This document shows positions 1 to 5,714 of a stretch of 6,473 nt of DNA, one piece after another (the stretch's first letter is position 1; each line of letters opens with the position of its first letter). Where the stretch lies: positions 1 through 6,473 of the forward strand of contig CACXFD010000073.1 in NCBI GenBank assembly GCA_902766845.1. Direction: 5' to 3'. This stretch comes from an uncultured Lachnospiraceae bacterium (GTDB lineage Bacteria; Bacillota; Clostridia; Lachnospirales; Lachnospiraceae). Position numbers and translations under genes: made by a program. The notes beneath the pieces are model-generated. The model made no database searches. It saw only the letters and a program-made list of their open reading frames with translations, and had not been told where the DNA came from.

Positions 1-1058
1 ACCGCGTTGTGTGCGTAATCGACGATCACGGTCAGTTCGTGCGACGCGCAGACCAGTTCCATGCGCCCCTTGACGAACGTATGCTCCAGGGCCCACGTGA
101 ACGCTTCGTCCGGGATCGGCTCGCCTTCCAGCACGGCCACGGCCGACAGCGCGTTGACCGCGTTGAACCGTCCGGGCAGGTTGACGCGGATCTCCCGCTC
201 CCGCTTCCCATGGCAGGTGAACGCGGTGCCCAGCATCGCGCCCTCACGGATATAGCGGACGTCACCGGCGCTCACATCAGCCGGTCTCTCCATCGAATAG
301 GTGCGGACCTCGCAGGCAGCTCCCTCCGTGATCTGTTCGAAGTGCTCGTCGTCCCGGTTGACCGCGCAGAGGCGGCAGCGGGCCAGCAGCTGCTTTTTCC
401 AGTACAGATACTCCTCGAAGCTTGCGTGTTCATTCGGGCCGATGTGGTCGGGCGAGATATTCGTGAACAGGCCCAGATCGAACGTAAAGCCCGCGACGCG
501 GTCCATCATCAGGCCCTGGCTCGAGACCTCCATGACCAGATAGTCACAGCCGGCGTCCGCCATCTCTTTCATGTATTTCTGCACAAGATATGATTCCGGC
601 GTCGTGTTCAGCGACGGGATCCTCTCCTCGCCGATGAAGATGCCGTTGGTGCCCATCATGCCCACTTTGTAGCCGGCCCGGATCAGGATCGCGCGGATCA
701 TGTGCGCGGTCGTCGTTTTTCCTTTGGTGCCGGTGATGCCGATCGTGCGCAGCCGGCGGGCCGGATGGCCGAACCACGCGGCCGACACGAGCGCCAGCGC
801 GCGCCGCGTGCTCTCCACGCGGATCACGGTCACGCCGACGGGGACCGGTACGTCCTTCTCCACGATCACGGCCGCCGCCCCGCCCGCAACGGCCTGCGGC
901 AGAAAGTCATGCGCGTCCACCGAAGACCCGCTGATGCAGATGAACAGGCATCCGGGCGTGACCCGGCGCGAGTCGTACACGAGATCCGTGACTGAAACGC
1001 CGGCGTCTCCGGCGACCACCTGATACGGCAGCTCTGTGAGCAGTTCCTGTAAGACCAT
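1..1058 (-). CDS. murE: UDP-N-acetylmuramyl-tripeptide synthetase MurE, 3' end outside the window
   Basis: MurE is a cytoplasmic ATP-dependent Mur ligase. It adds the third amino acid (usually meso-diaminopimelate in Clostridia, lysine in some Gram-positives) to UDP-MurNAc-L-Ala-D-Glu during peptidoglycan precursor synthesis. Seen here are 352 codons with no stop before the left edge. The N-terminal UDP-binding domain has VYDSRRVTPGCLFICI (about 27-42). The ATP P-loop is GITGTKGKTTT (107-117). Substrate-loop motifs are NTTPES (151-156), EVSSQG (177-182) and TNISPDHIGPNEH (199-211). Lys221 in EEYLYWK aligns with the lysine that is carbamylated in MurE. GRFNAVNAL (296-304) and VDYAHNA (346-352) mark entry to the C-terminal domain. 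The motif that decides DAP versus lysine lies beyond the edge, so specificity cannot be read. The ATG at 1058 gives an N-terminus (MVLQELL) that fits the family, although an in-frame ATG at 1145 is also open. It follows ftsK by 87 bases with no visible promoter, so co-transcription is likely. Confidence 0.93.
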   Translation of the reverse strand, partial: MVLQELLTELPYQVVAGDAGVSVTDLVYDSRRVTPGCLFICISGSSVDAHDFLPQAVAGGAAAVIVEKDVPVPVGVTVIRVESTRRALALVSAAWFGHPARRLRTIGITGTKGKTTTAHMIRAILIRAGYKVGMMGTNGIFIGEERIPSLNTTPESYLVQKYMKEMADAGCDYLVMEVSSQGLMMDRVAGFTFDLGLFTNISPDHIGPNEHASFEEYLYWKKQLLARCRLCAVNRDDEHFEQITEGAACEVRTYSMERPADVSAGDVRYIREGAMLGTAFTCHGKREREIRVNLPGRFNAVNALSAVAVLEGEPIPDEAFTWALEHTFVKGRMELVCASHELTVIVDYAHNA

Positions 1059-1081
1059 GTTCCTTCTTCTTTCTTCTTTCC
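1059..1081 (-). promoter_or_regulatory. Purine-only ribosome binding region of murE
   Basis: On the minus strand the 22 bases at 1081-1060 before the murE ATG are all purine (GGAAAGAAG... ending GAAGGAA), followed by one C. The best Shine-Dalgarno match, AAGGA, sits only two bases from the ATG, closer than the usual 5-9. A more distant GAAAGAAG may serve instead. This departs from the clean sites in front of the other two starts in the window. It is probably the translation initiation region, but the pairing register is uncertain. Confidence 0.5.
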
Positions 1082-1097
1082 GTTTGAAACAGCGGCA

Positions 1098-1127
1098 GCC
1101 GGCCGGTCCCCTTCGGGCCGCGCCGGC
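1098..1127 (-). other. GC-rich hairpin between ftsK and murE
   Basis: The arms GCCGGCCGGTCCC (1098-1110) and GGGCCGCGCCGGC (1115-1127) pair at 10 of 13 positions around a four-base loop. There is no U-tract on either side, so it is not a standard intrinsic terminator. It could protect or process the ftsK-murE mRNA, or attenuate read-through. In a GC-rich spacer it could also be chance. It lies 16 bases upstream of the purine tract. Confidence 0.4.
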
Positions 1128-1145
1128 AGATTCCGCCTGACTCAT

Positions 1146-4100
1146 TTATAATCCGTTGGATTCGATATAGCTTTCAAAATCCGCCTGCGACATCAGGATC
1201 TGGCGGGCCTTGGTCCCCTCTTCAGGGCCCACGACGCCGGCTTCCGCAAGCTGGTCCATGATCCGGGCCGCGCGGTTGAAACCGATCTTGAACTTGCGCT
1301 GCAGCATACCGATCGACGCCTTGTCCATCTCGATGATGGTCTGGCCGGCCGCCGCGAAGAGCTCATCGACTTCGCTGCCGCCGCCCGAACTGCCGTCGGA
1401 CGATCCGTCTCCCGCGATCTGGTTCATCCGGTTCTCCATCTCCGCGTCGTATTCGACCTCGCCGTTGCGGTCCTTGAGGAACTTCACGACGCTCTCGATC
1501 TCGCTGTCCGAGACGAACGCTCCCTGCACACGCACCGGCTTCTGATAGCCGAGAGGGAAGAACAGCATGTCGCCCTTGCCGAGCAGCTTTTCCGCGCCGG
1601 TCATATCGATGATCGTGCGCGAATCGATGCTGCTCGAGACCGCGAGAGCGATCCGGGACGGCACATTGGCCTTGATCAGGCCCGTGATCACGTTGACCGA
1701 AGGGCGCTGGGTCGCGAGGACCAGATGCATGCCGGCCGCACGGGCCATCTGCGCCAGACGGCAGACCGAATCCTCGACCTCGCCCGGCGCGACCATCATC
1801 AGGTCCGCGAACTCGTCGACGATGATCACGACCACCGGCAGCTCGGCCGCGGTCTCATCGCCGTCCGCGCGGCGCTCGCGCATCTTCTCATTATAGCCTT
1901 TAAGATCACGCACGTTCTGCTCCGCGAACTTGCGGTAGCGGTCCGTCATTTCCGCCACGGCCCACTTCAGCGCGCCGGACGCCTTCTTCGGATCCGTGAC
2001 GACCGGGACCATCAGGTGCGGGATGCCGTTGTACATGCCGAGCTCCACGACCTTCGGGTCGATCATGATCAGCTTCACCTGCTCCGGAGACGCCTTGTAG
2101 ATGATGCTCATGATCAGCGTGTTGATGCAGATCGATTTGCCGGATCCGGTCGCGCCCGCGATCAGCAGGTGCGGCATACGCGAGATATCCGTCACGACGG
2201 CCTGTCCGCCGATGTCCCGTCCGACCGCGAACGCCACCTTGGAAGGATGCTTCTTGAAGCTCTCCGATTCAAGGATGTCGCGCAGATAAACGGTCTGGTT
2301 GGTGGAATTGGGCACCTCGATGCCGATCGCGCTCTTGCCCGGGATCGGCGCCTCGATCCGGATATCCGCGGCGGCCAGACTCAGCTTGATGTCATCCGCG
2401 AGCGATACGATGCGGGACACCTTGACGCCCTGGTCCGGCTGCAGCTCGTAGCGCGTGACCGCAGGGCCGCAGCTAATGTCCGTGATCCGGACGCCGACGC
2501 CGAAATTCTCGAGCGTCTGCTGGAGCTTGGCTGCCGTCTCGCGCAAGGCTTCCTTGGTCATGGCGCCCTGCCCTTTCACGCCGGCCTGCAGCAGGCTGAG
2601 CGGAGGGGCGACATACGGCCGTTTCGGTTTCTTTTTGGCAGGCTTGGCCGCCGGCTGCGCGCTCTGCGCCGTGCCGGGCCGGTTCCCCTGCGCGCCCGAA
2701 GCGCCCGCCGTGCCGTTTCCGCCGAACGTACCGGCCGAAACGGCGCCGGGGCGGGAAAACGTGCGTCCGGCCGAGCCGGTCGGATTCGAGGATTTTCCGA
2801 AGACCGAATCGTTGACCTCCCGCTCGATGACCTTGCCGGAGCTGGTCACCTTGCGGATCATGTCCGGATCCGCTCCGTCAGCGGCCGGCGTCCCTTCCGG
2901 CGCTTCGAGCGGATCATAATTGACCACGACTTCTTTCTGCTCCGAGACCGCAGGCACCGGACGGGGCGCCGGACGGGGCGCCGGCAGTGCTTCGCCTGCG
3001 CTCTCTCCTTCCGAGGCGGACGGTGTCTTCCGGGTCTCTGCCGGGCCTTCCGGCTTTCCGGCCGACGGCAGCGGCTGCGGCTGCGGCCGTGACGGGACGT
3101 CCGGATCGTCCGGCTCTGCTTGTTCCGCCATCGCCTTGCGGCGGAGCTTTTCATAATCCTGTTCGACTTCGTCGGACACGCGTCCGTAGACCGCGTCCGT
3201 ACGCCGGCCGGTCACCTCCGCGGCCTCGCCGGCAAAGAAACTGCCTCGCCGGGACAGATCGATCGCGTCTTCTTCCGTTCCTTTGCGGAAGATGGGCCTC
3301 AGGTCGCCCGAACGTCCCTGACTGCTCGGGTCATCCCGGAGCGTGCCCTTCAGGCTGTCGAGGGCTCCGACTTCGGTGATCGGACGGGTATCCGTCCGGA
3401 TGTAGATCGCGTCGCTGTCCAGTTTGACCGGAGACGCCTTCCGCGGCCGGGCAGACGCCCACGGCGTCACGTCTTCCGTTACGTCAGCCGGCTGGGCCGC
3501 CGCATCTTCGCGCGCGCCGTGGATGCGGATCGAATCGGTCCCGCGGCCGGCAGCGGCGGCCGGCTCCTCCGTTTTGCTGGGCGAAGCGGTCCCGGACACG
3601 CCTGCGCCAGCCGAAGCGATCTCAGCGGAATCCTGCGCCGAAGGCAGGGACGTGACCGGCTGCAGGACCGGCGAATCATCCGTTTCCCCGTTCTTGAGGC
3701 CGGTCTGGTCCGTGATGCCGGACACGCGCCGGCCGGCCCGCGCCTGGATGCGTTCCCGCGCCTCGCGCGTACGCTCACGGCGCCGCTGCGCTGACTCGCG
3801 GGAGCCCTGTGCCAGATGGCGTCCGCCGCGGCGGACCGAATCCACCACGGAACGTTCCGAGATCACGACCAGAGCGATGATGGTCAGCGCGAGCAGGATC
3901 ACAGCCGTGCCGATCACACCGAAGACCGGCAGGAACGTCTTGGTAAAGAGCCCGCCGAAAAAGCCGCCGCAGAACCCTTCCGTTCCGCGTTTATAGTATT
4001 CCGTATAACGGACCGCTGCGTCGAATTTGGTGCCGATCAGCTGGCAGAACGCGCACAGCAGCCAGAACAGCGCGATCGAGGCGATCCACTTGATCTTTGC

Positions 4101-4613
4101 CTTGACACTGCGCGGATTGGCGATCAAAAACAGCACGCTCCCGAAAAAGTACAGCGGGAACAGGTATCCCATCACGCCGAACAGGCCGCGCATCACGCCG
4201 AAGAGCGCCTCGCCGACCTTTCCGCACAAATGGAAGTTGCTGAGCACCAGAAACAGCATCAGGGCAAACGCCAGCAGCAAAAGCACTTCCCGCGGGACGA
4301 ACGATCCCGCATACGCCTCGCGAAGTCCTTCGCGTCCGCCGCGGTCTCTGCGGCTCGCGGACGGCGCGGCGGAGCGGGTAAAAGCCACGGCGCGGTCGGA
4401 ACCCGACGACACGCTCCGGCCCGAACGTGCGGTCCGGGTCTGCGAACGGCCGGAGGCCGAACGGCGCTCCGTCGAGGCCGCAGCGCGGCCGGCAGACGCT
4501 GTCCTGCCCGCGTTCGTCCGGCTTCGGGGCGAACGGCGTGCGGCGTCCGTTCGCCCCGATGAGGTGCGTCCGGATGATGCCCTTCCTTTCTTTTCCGTAT
4601 CTCTGTCAGCCAA
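1146..4613 (-). CDS. ftsK: FtsK/SpoIIIE-family DNA translocase
   Basis: This is a membrane-anchored hexameric ATPase that pumps chromosomal DNA through the division septum (FtsK) or into the forespore (SpoIIIE). Sequence alone does not separate the two roles. The protein has 1155 residues from a TTG at 4613. Order: an Arg/Ser-rich basic tail (1-108); four membrane helices (about 109-127, 146-165, 174-193, 227-252); an Ala/Pro/Ser/Arg-rich linker (253-660); then the motor. The alpha domain begins near YVAPPLSLL (667-675). Walker A is GATGSGKS (820-827), Walker B is VVVIIVDEFADLM (927-939), and ATQRPSVNVITG is at 967-978. A Ser/Gly spacer (1069-1080) leads to the DNA-reading gamma winged helix (1081-1147, with LQRKFKIGFNRAARIMDQL). 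All catalytic motifs are intact. SpoIIIE-type proteins are commonly around 800 residues; most of the extra length is tail and linker. An upstream in-frame GTG at 4667 is rejected because it lies only about four bases past the predicted transcript start. The TTG has AGGAGG nine bases upstream. Confidence 0.95.
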   Translation of the reverse strand: MADRDTEKKGRASSGRTSSGRTDAARRSPRSRTNAGRTASAGRAAASTERRSASGRSQTRTARSGRSVSSGSDRAVAFTRSAAPSASRRDRGGREGLREAYAGSFVPREVLLLLAFALMLFLVLSNFHLCGKVGEALFGVMRGLFGVMGYLFPLYFFGSVLFLIANPRSVKAKIKWIASIALFWLLCAFCQLIGTKFDAAVRYTEYYKRGTEGFCGGFFGGLFTKTFLPVFGVIGTAVILLALTIIALVVISERSVVDSVRRGGRHLAQGSRESAQRRRERTREARERIQARAGRRVSGITDQTGLKNGETDDSPVLQPVTSLPSAQDSAEIASAGAGVSGTASPSKTEEPAAAAGRGTDSIRIHGAREDAAAQPADVTEDVTPWASARPRKASPVKLDSDAIYIRTDTRPITEVGALDSLKGTLRDDPSSQGRSGDLRPIFRKGTEEDAIDLSRRGSFFAGEAAEVTGRRTDAVYGRVSDEVEQDYEKLRRKAMAEQAEPDDPDVPSRPQPQPLPSAGKPEGPAETRKTPSASEGESAGEALPAPRPAPRPVPAVSEQKEVVVNYDPLEAPEGTPAADGADPDMIRKVTSSGKVIEREVNDSVFGKSSNPTGSAGRTFSRPGAVSAGTFGGNGTAGASGAQGNRPGTAQSAQPAAKPAKKKPKRPYVAPPLSLLQAGVKGQGAMTKEALRETAAKLQQTLENFGVGVRITDISCGPAVTRYELQPDQGVKVSRIVSLADDIKLSLAAADIRIEAPIPGKSAIGIEVPNSTNQTVYLRDILESESFKKHPSKVAFAVGRDIGGQAVVTDISRMPHLLIAGATGSGKSICINTLIMSIIYKASPEQVKLIMIDPKVVELGMYNGIPHLMVPVVTDPKKASGALKWAVAEMTDRYRKFAEQNVRDLKGYNEKMRERRADGDETAAELPVVVIIVDEFADLMMVAPGEVEDSVCRLAQMARAAGMHLVLATQRPSVNVITGLIKANVPSRIALAVSSSIDSRTIIDMTGAEKLLGKGDMLFFPLGYQKPVRVQGAFVSDSEIESVVKFLKDRNGEVEYDAEMENRMNQIAGDGSSDGSSGGGSEVDELFAAAGQTIIEMDKASIGMLQRKFKIGFNRAARIMDQLAEAGVVGPEEGTKARQILMSQADFESYIESNGL
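2959..2982 (-). repeat. 12-base tandem duplication in the ftsK linker
   Basis: The unit GGACGGGGCGCC occurs twice in direct succession (2959-2970 and 2971-2982). It encodes the APRPAPRP segment of the FtsK linker. As a multiple of three it keeps the frame. It is a small example of how the proline-rich linker may grow by slippage. Confidence 0.8.
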
Positions 4614-4622
4614 GAAAAAAGA

Positions 4623-4628
4623 CCTCCT
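4623..4628 (-). promoter_or_regulatory. Shine-Dalgarno site of ftsK that fixes a TTG start
   Basis: A perfect AGGAGG lies at 4628-4623 on the minus strand, nine bases before TTG GCT GAC (start 4613). No ATG or GTG sits at a usable distance downstream. The site therefore argues strongly for a TTG start giving an N-terminus MADRDTEKKGR. Confidence 0.85.
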
Positions 4629-4677
4629 GTCCAAAGAAAGCGTACACAAAGCAGAACGTGCGGACACATTCGGTCAT

Positions 4678-4706
4678 ATTATACTACATGAACGCAAAAA
4701 AGCCAA
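4678..4706 (-). promoter_or_regulatory. Sigma-A-type promoter of ftsK (and probably murE)
   Basis: On the minus strand TATAAT is exact at 4683-4678. It is preceded, with a 17-base spacer, by TTGGCT at 4706-4701, which matches the first three bases of TTGACA. Transcription would start near 4671, leaving a leader of about 58 bases before the TTG codon. The -35 element is the same sequence as the descending arm of the upstream terminator. The perfect -10 and spacing make this the best promoter in the window; the -35 is only moderate. Confidence 0.8.
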
Positions 4707-4754
4707 CAATTACTTGTGGTTTTTCCTTCGGAGACCCCAAGATGTTGGCTTTTT
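4696..4754 (-). terminator. Long hairpin terminator after the DUF3592 gene, symmetric enough to work both ways
   Basis: The outer arms AAAAAGCCAACA (4697-4708) and TGTTGGCTTTTT (4743-4754) pair perfectly over 12 bases. After a small asymmetric bulge an inner stem, CTTGTGGT (4713-4720) with ACCCCAAG (4734-4741), pairs at 7 of 8. Read on the minus strand the stem is followed by six T residues (4701-4696). On the plus strand five T residues also follow GGC. It lies about 80 bases after the stop of the membrane-protein gene. The spacer at 4755-4834 shows no gene or other clear signal. Confidence 0.85.
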
Positions 4755-4834
4755 CCGGGAAGCAGGCCGATGCCCTGCCCCTCATATGAATATGTGTATG
4801 GCCGGACGTCGTATCCGTGCGCCGTCCGCGTGTC

Positions 4835-5626
4835 TCAGGCGCCGGGCAGCGTGATCGGTACGATCGAGAGCCGGAGCCCTACGAGCACGAACGCGACCGC
4901 GAGCGTAAGGAACAGACCGGCGAGCAGACGGTTGAATTCCTTCTCGCCTTCCGCGAAATCGCTGGTCCACGGATCGATGTGGAGCGTATCCACGTTTCCG
5001 ACCGTGCGGCGGTCCGGCGTGCCCGGATACGAACGAACGACGCGCCGGTCACGGCCGCGATAGTTCAGTTCATAGACCGGGAAATAGCGCGTGCCCTTTT
5101 TATCCTCCCGCCGGAAGATCCCGGTCACCCGGCAGTCCACGGCGTTGGCCGGCTTCATCGCGAGCCAGTAGGACATCGCGCGCATCAGCGCGCAGATCAC
5201 CATCGCGGCGGCTGCGGCGTACGCGACGACCGGCTGGTTTTGGTCGAACGTCAGCCCGCCCACAAAGCAGACGAGGCCGAGCAGGATCAGGACCACGATC
5301 GACATCGGGTTGAAGCGGTTCTCGCCCGGATAATAGACGGCCTTCTTTTTCGGGTTGTACAGAAGGTCGACCTCTTCTCCTTCATGAAAGAGCAGGCCTG
5401 AGCGCTTCTCCTCGACTTCCACAGGCTGCCCCCCGTACAGGAAAGAGAACGTCTGCACACGCTCCAGATGGGTCAGGTAGCCGCCGTCGTGATTGTCGCG
5501 GTTCGCGATCTTTTTGACCGTCGCGCGAACGGGCTGGCCGCTCTGATCCGTGCGGTCCATGATCCAGGAGATCAGGGCCGTCGCGATCAGCACGCCGCCG
5601 ATCACATACCAGTACATGGATGTCAT
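4835..5626 (-). CDS. Four-helix membrane protein with two DUF3592-like domains
   Basis: The function is unknown. The 263-residue protein has membrane helices at about 5-22, 108-126, 132-156 and 233-256. Two soluble segments (about 28-105 and 160-222) resemble each other in layout. Each starts with a beta-strand-like 'ATVKKI' or 'CRVTGI', carries an aromatic strand (TFSFLYGGQPVEVE; YFPVYELNYRGRDRRV), and ends in a hydrophobic strand leading to a proline (VDLLYNPKKKAVYYP; VDTLHIDPWTSDFA). This is the look of DUF3592 proteins, small beta domains joined to membrane helices. Basic residues after helices 1 and 3 suggest that both soluble domains face the cytoplasm. The ATG at 5626 is preceded by GGAGAGGA with seven bases between. 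The gene has terminators on both sides and no recognisable promoter, so it may depend on read-through from tsf. The family call is from pattern, not from a search. Confidence 0.8.
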   Translation of the reverse strand: MTSMYWYVIGGVLIATALISWIMDRTDQSGQPVRATVKKIANRDNHDGGYLTHLERVQTFSFLYGGQPVEVEEKRSGLLFHEGEEVDLLYNPKKKAVYYPGENRFNPMSIVVLILLGLVCFVGGLTFDQNQPVVAYAAAAAMVICALMRAMSYWLAMKPANAVDCRVTGIFRREDKKGTRYFPVYELNYRGRDRRVVRSYPGTPDRRTVGNVDTLHIDPWTSDFAEGEKEFNRLLAGLFLTLAVAFVLVGLRLSIVPITLPGA

Positions 5627-5633
5627 AGTTCGA

Positions 5634-5641
5634 TCCTCTCC
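5634..5641 (-). promoter_or_regulatory. Ribosome binding site of the DUF3592 gene
   Basis: GGAGAGGA at 5641-5634 on the minus strand lies seven bases before the ATG at 5626. A second in-frame ATG at 5617 is too far from it. The site begins only five bases after the T-tract of the tsf terminator. Confidence 0.75.
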
Positions 5642-5646
5642 GTTTC

Positions 5647-5689
5647 AAAGAAAACCGGCTGCGGGGCAATCTCATTACACCGCAGCCGG
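5647..5689 (-). terminator. Intrinsic terminator of tsf
   Basis: The arms CCGGCTGCGG (5655-5664) and CCGCAGCCGG (5680-5689) are perfectly complementary over 10 bases around a 15-base loop. On the minus strand the stem is followed directly by TTTTCTTT (5654-5647). It starts 25 bases after the tsf stop codon and has all the properties of a rho-independent terminator. Confidence 0.93.
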
Positions 5690-5714
5690 GTCATTCACTT
5701 TCGCAGGATCCCGG

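Noticed and set aside
9..593. Plus-strand open frame of 194 codons
   Set aside because: It lies opposite the murE frame, which carries all the Mur-ligase motifs, so it is a shadow.
2566..2573. Two GGGCAGGG octamers on the minus strand (here and at 4780-4773) that match the E. coli FtsK loading motif GGGNAGGG
   Set aside because: Two octamers in a GC-rich window are expected by chance. The loading motif of this lineage is unknown and may resemble the different Bacillus SpoIIIE motif. A whole-genome strand-skew test of the octamer would decide.
1725..3092. Long open frame on the plus strand (455 codons) opposite ftsK
   Set aside because: It is antisense to the motor and linker of an intact FtsK. 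Its Arg/Asp/His/Leu-rich composition is what GC-rich codons give in reverse, and it has no recognisable motif.
3816..4562. Plus-strand open frame of 248 codons
   Set aside because: It is antisense to the FtsK membrane segments and basic tail. Its composition (Arg, Gln, Ala, His, Glu) is typical of a shadow frame, and the minus-strand helices are clearly real.
4755..4834. Spacer after the DUF3592 gene, examined for a small gene, RNA or promoter
   Set aside because: It has only short open frames without ribosome sites and a weak 5-base inverted repeat. Nothing rises above chance.
4817..5401. Plus-strand open frame of 194 codons opposite the DUF3592 gene
   Set aside because: Its composition is that of a shadow frame (Arg, Asp, His, Glu). 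The minus-strand frame has a ribosome site, membrane helices and flanking terminators.
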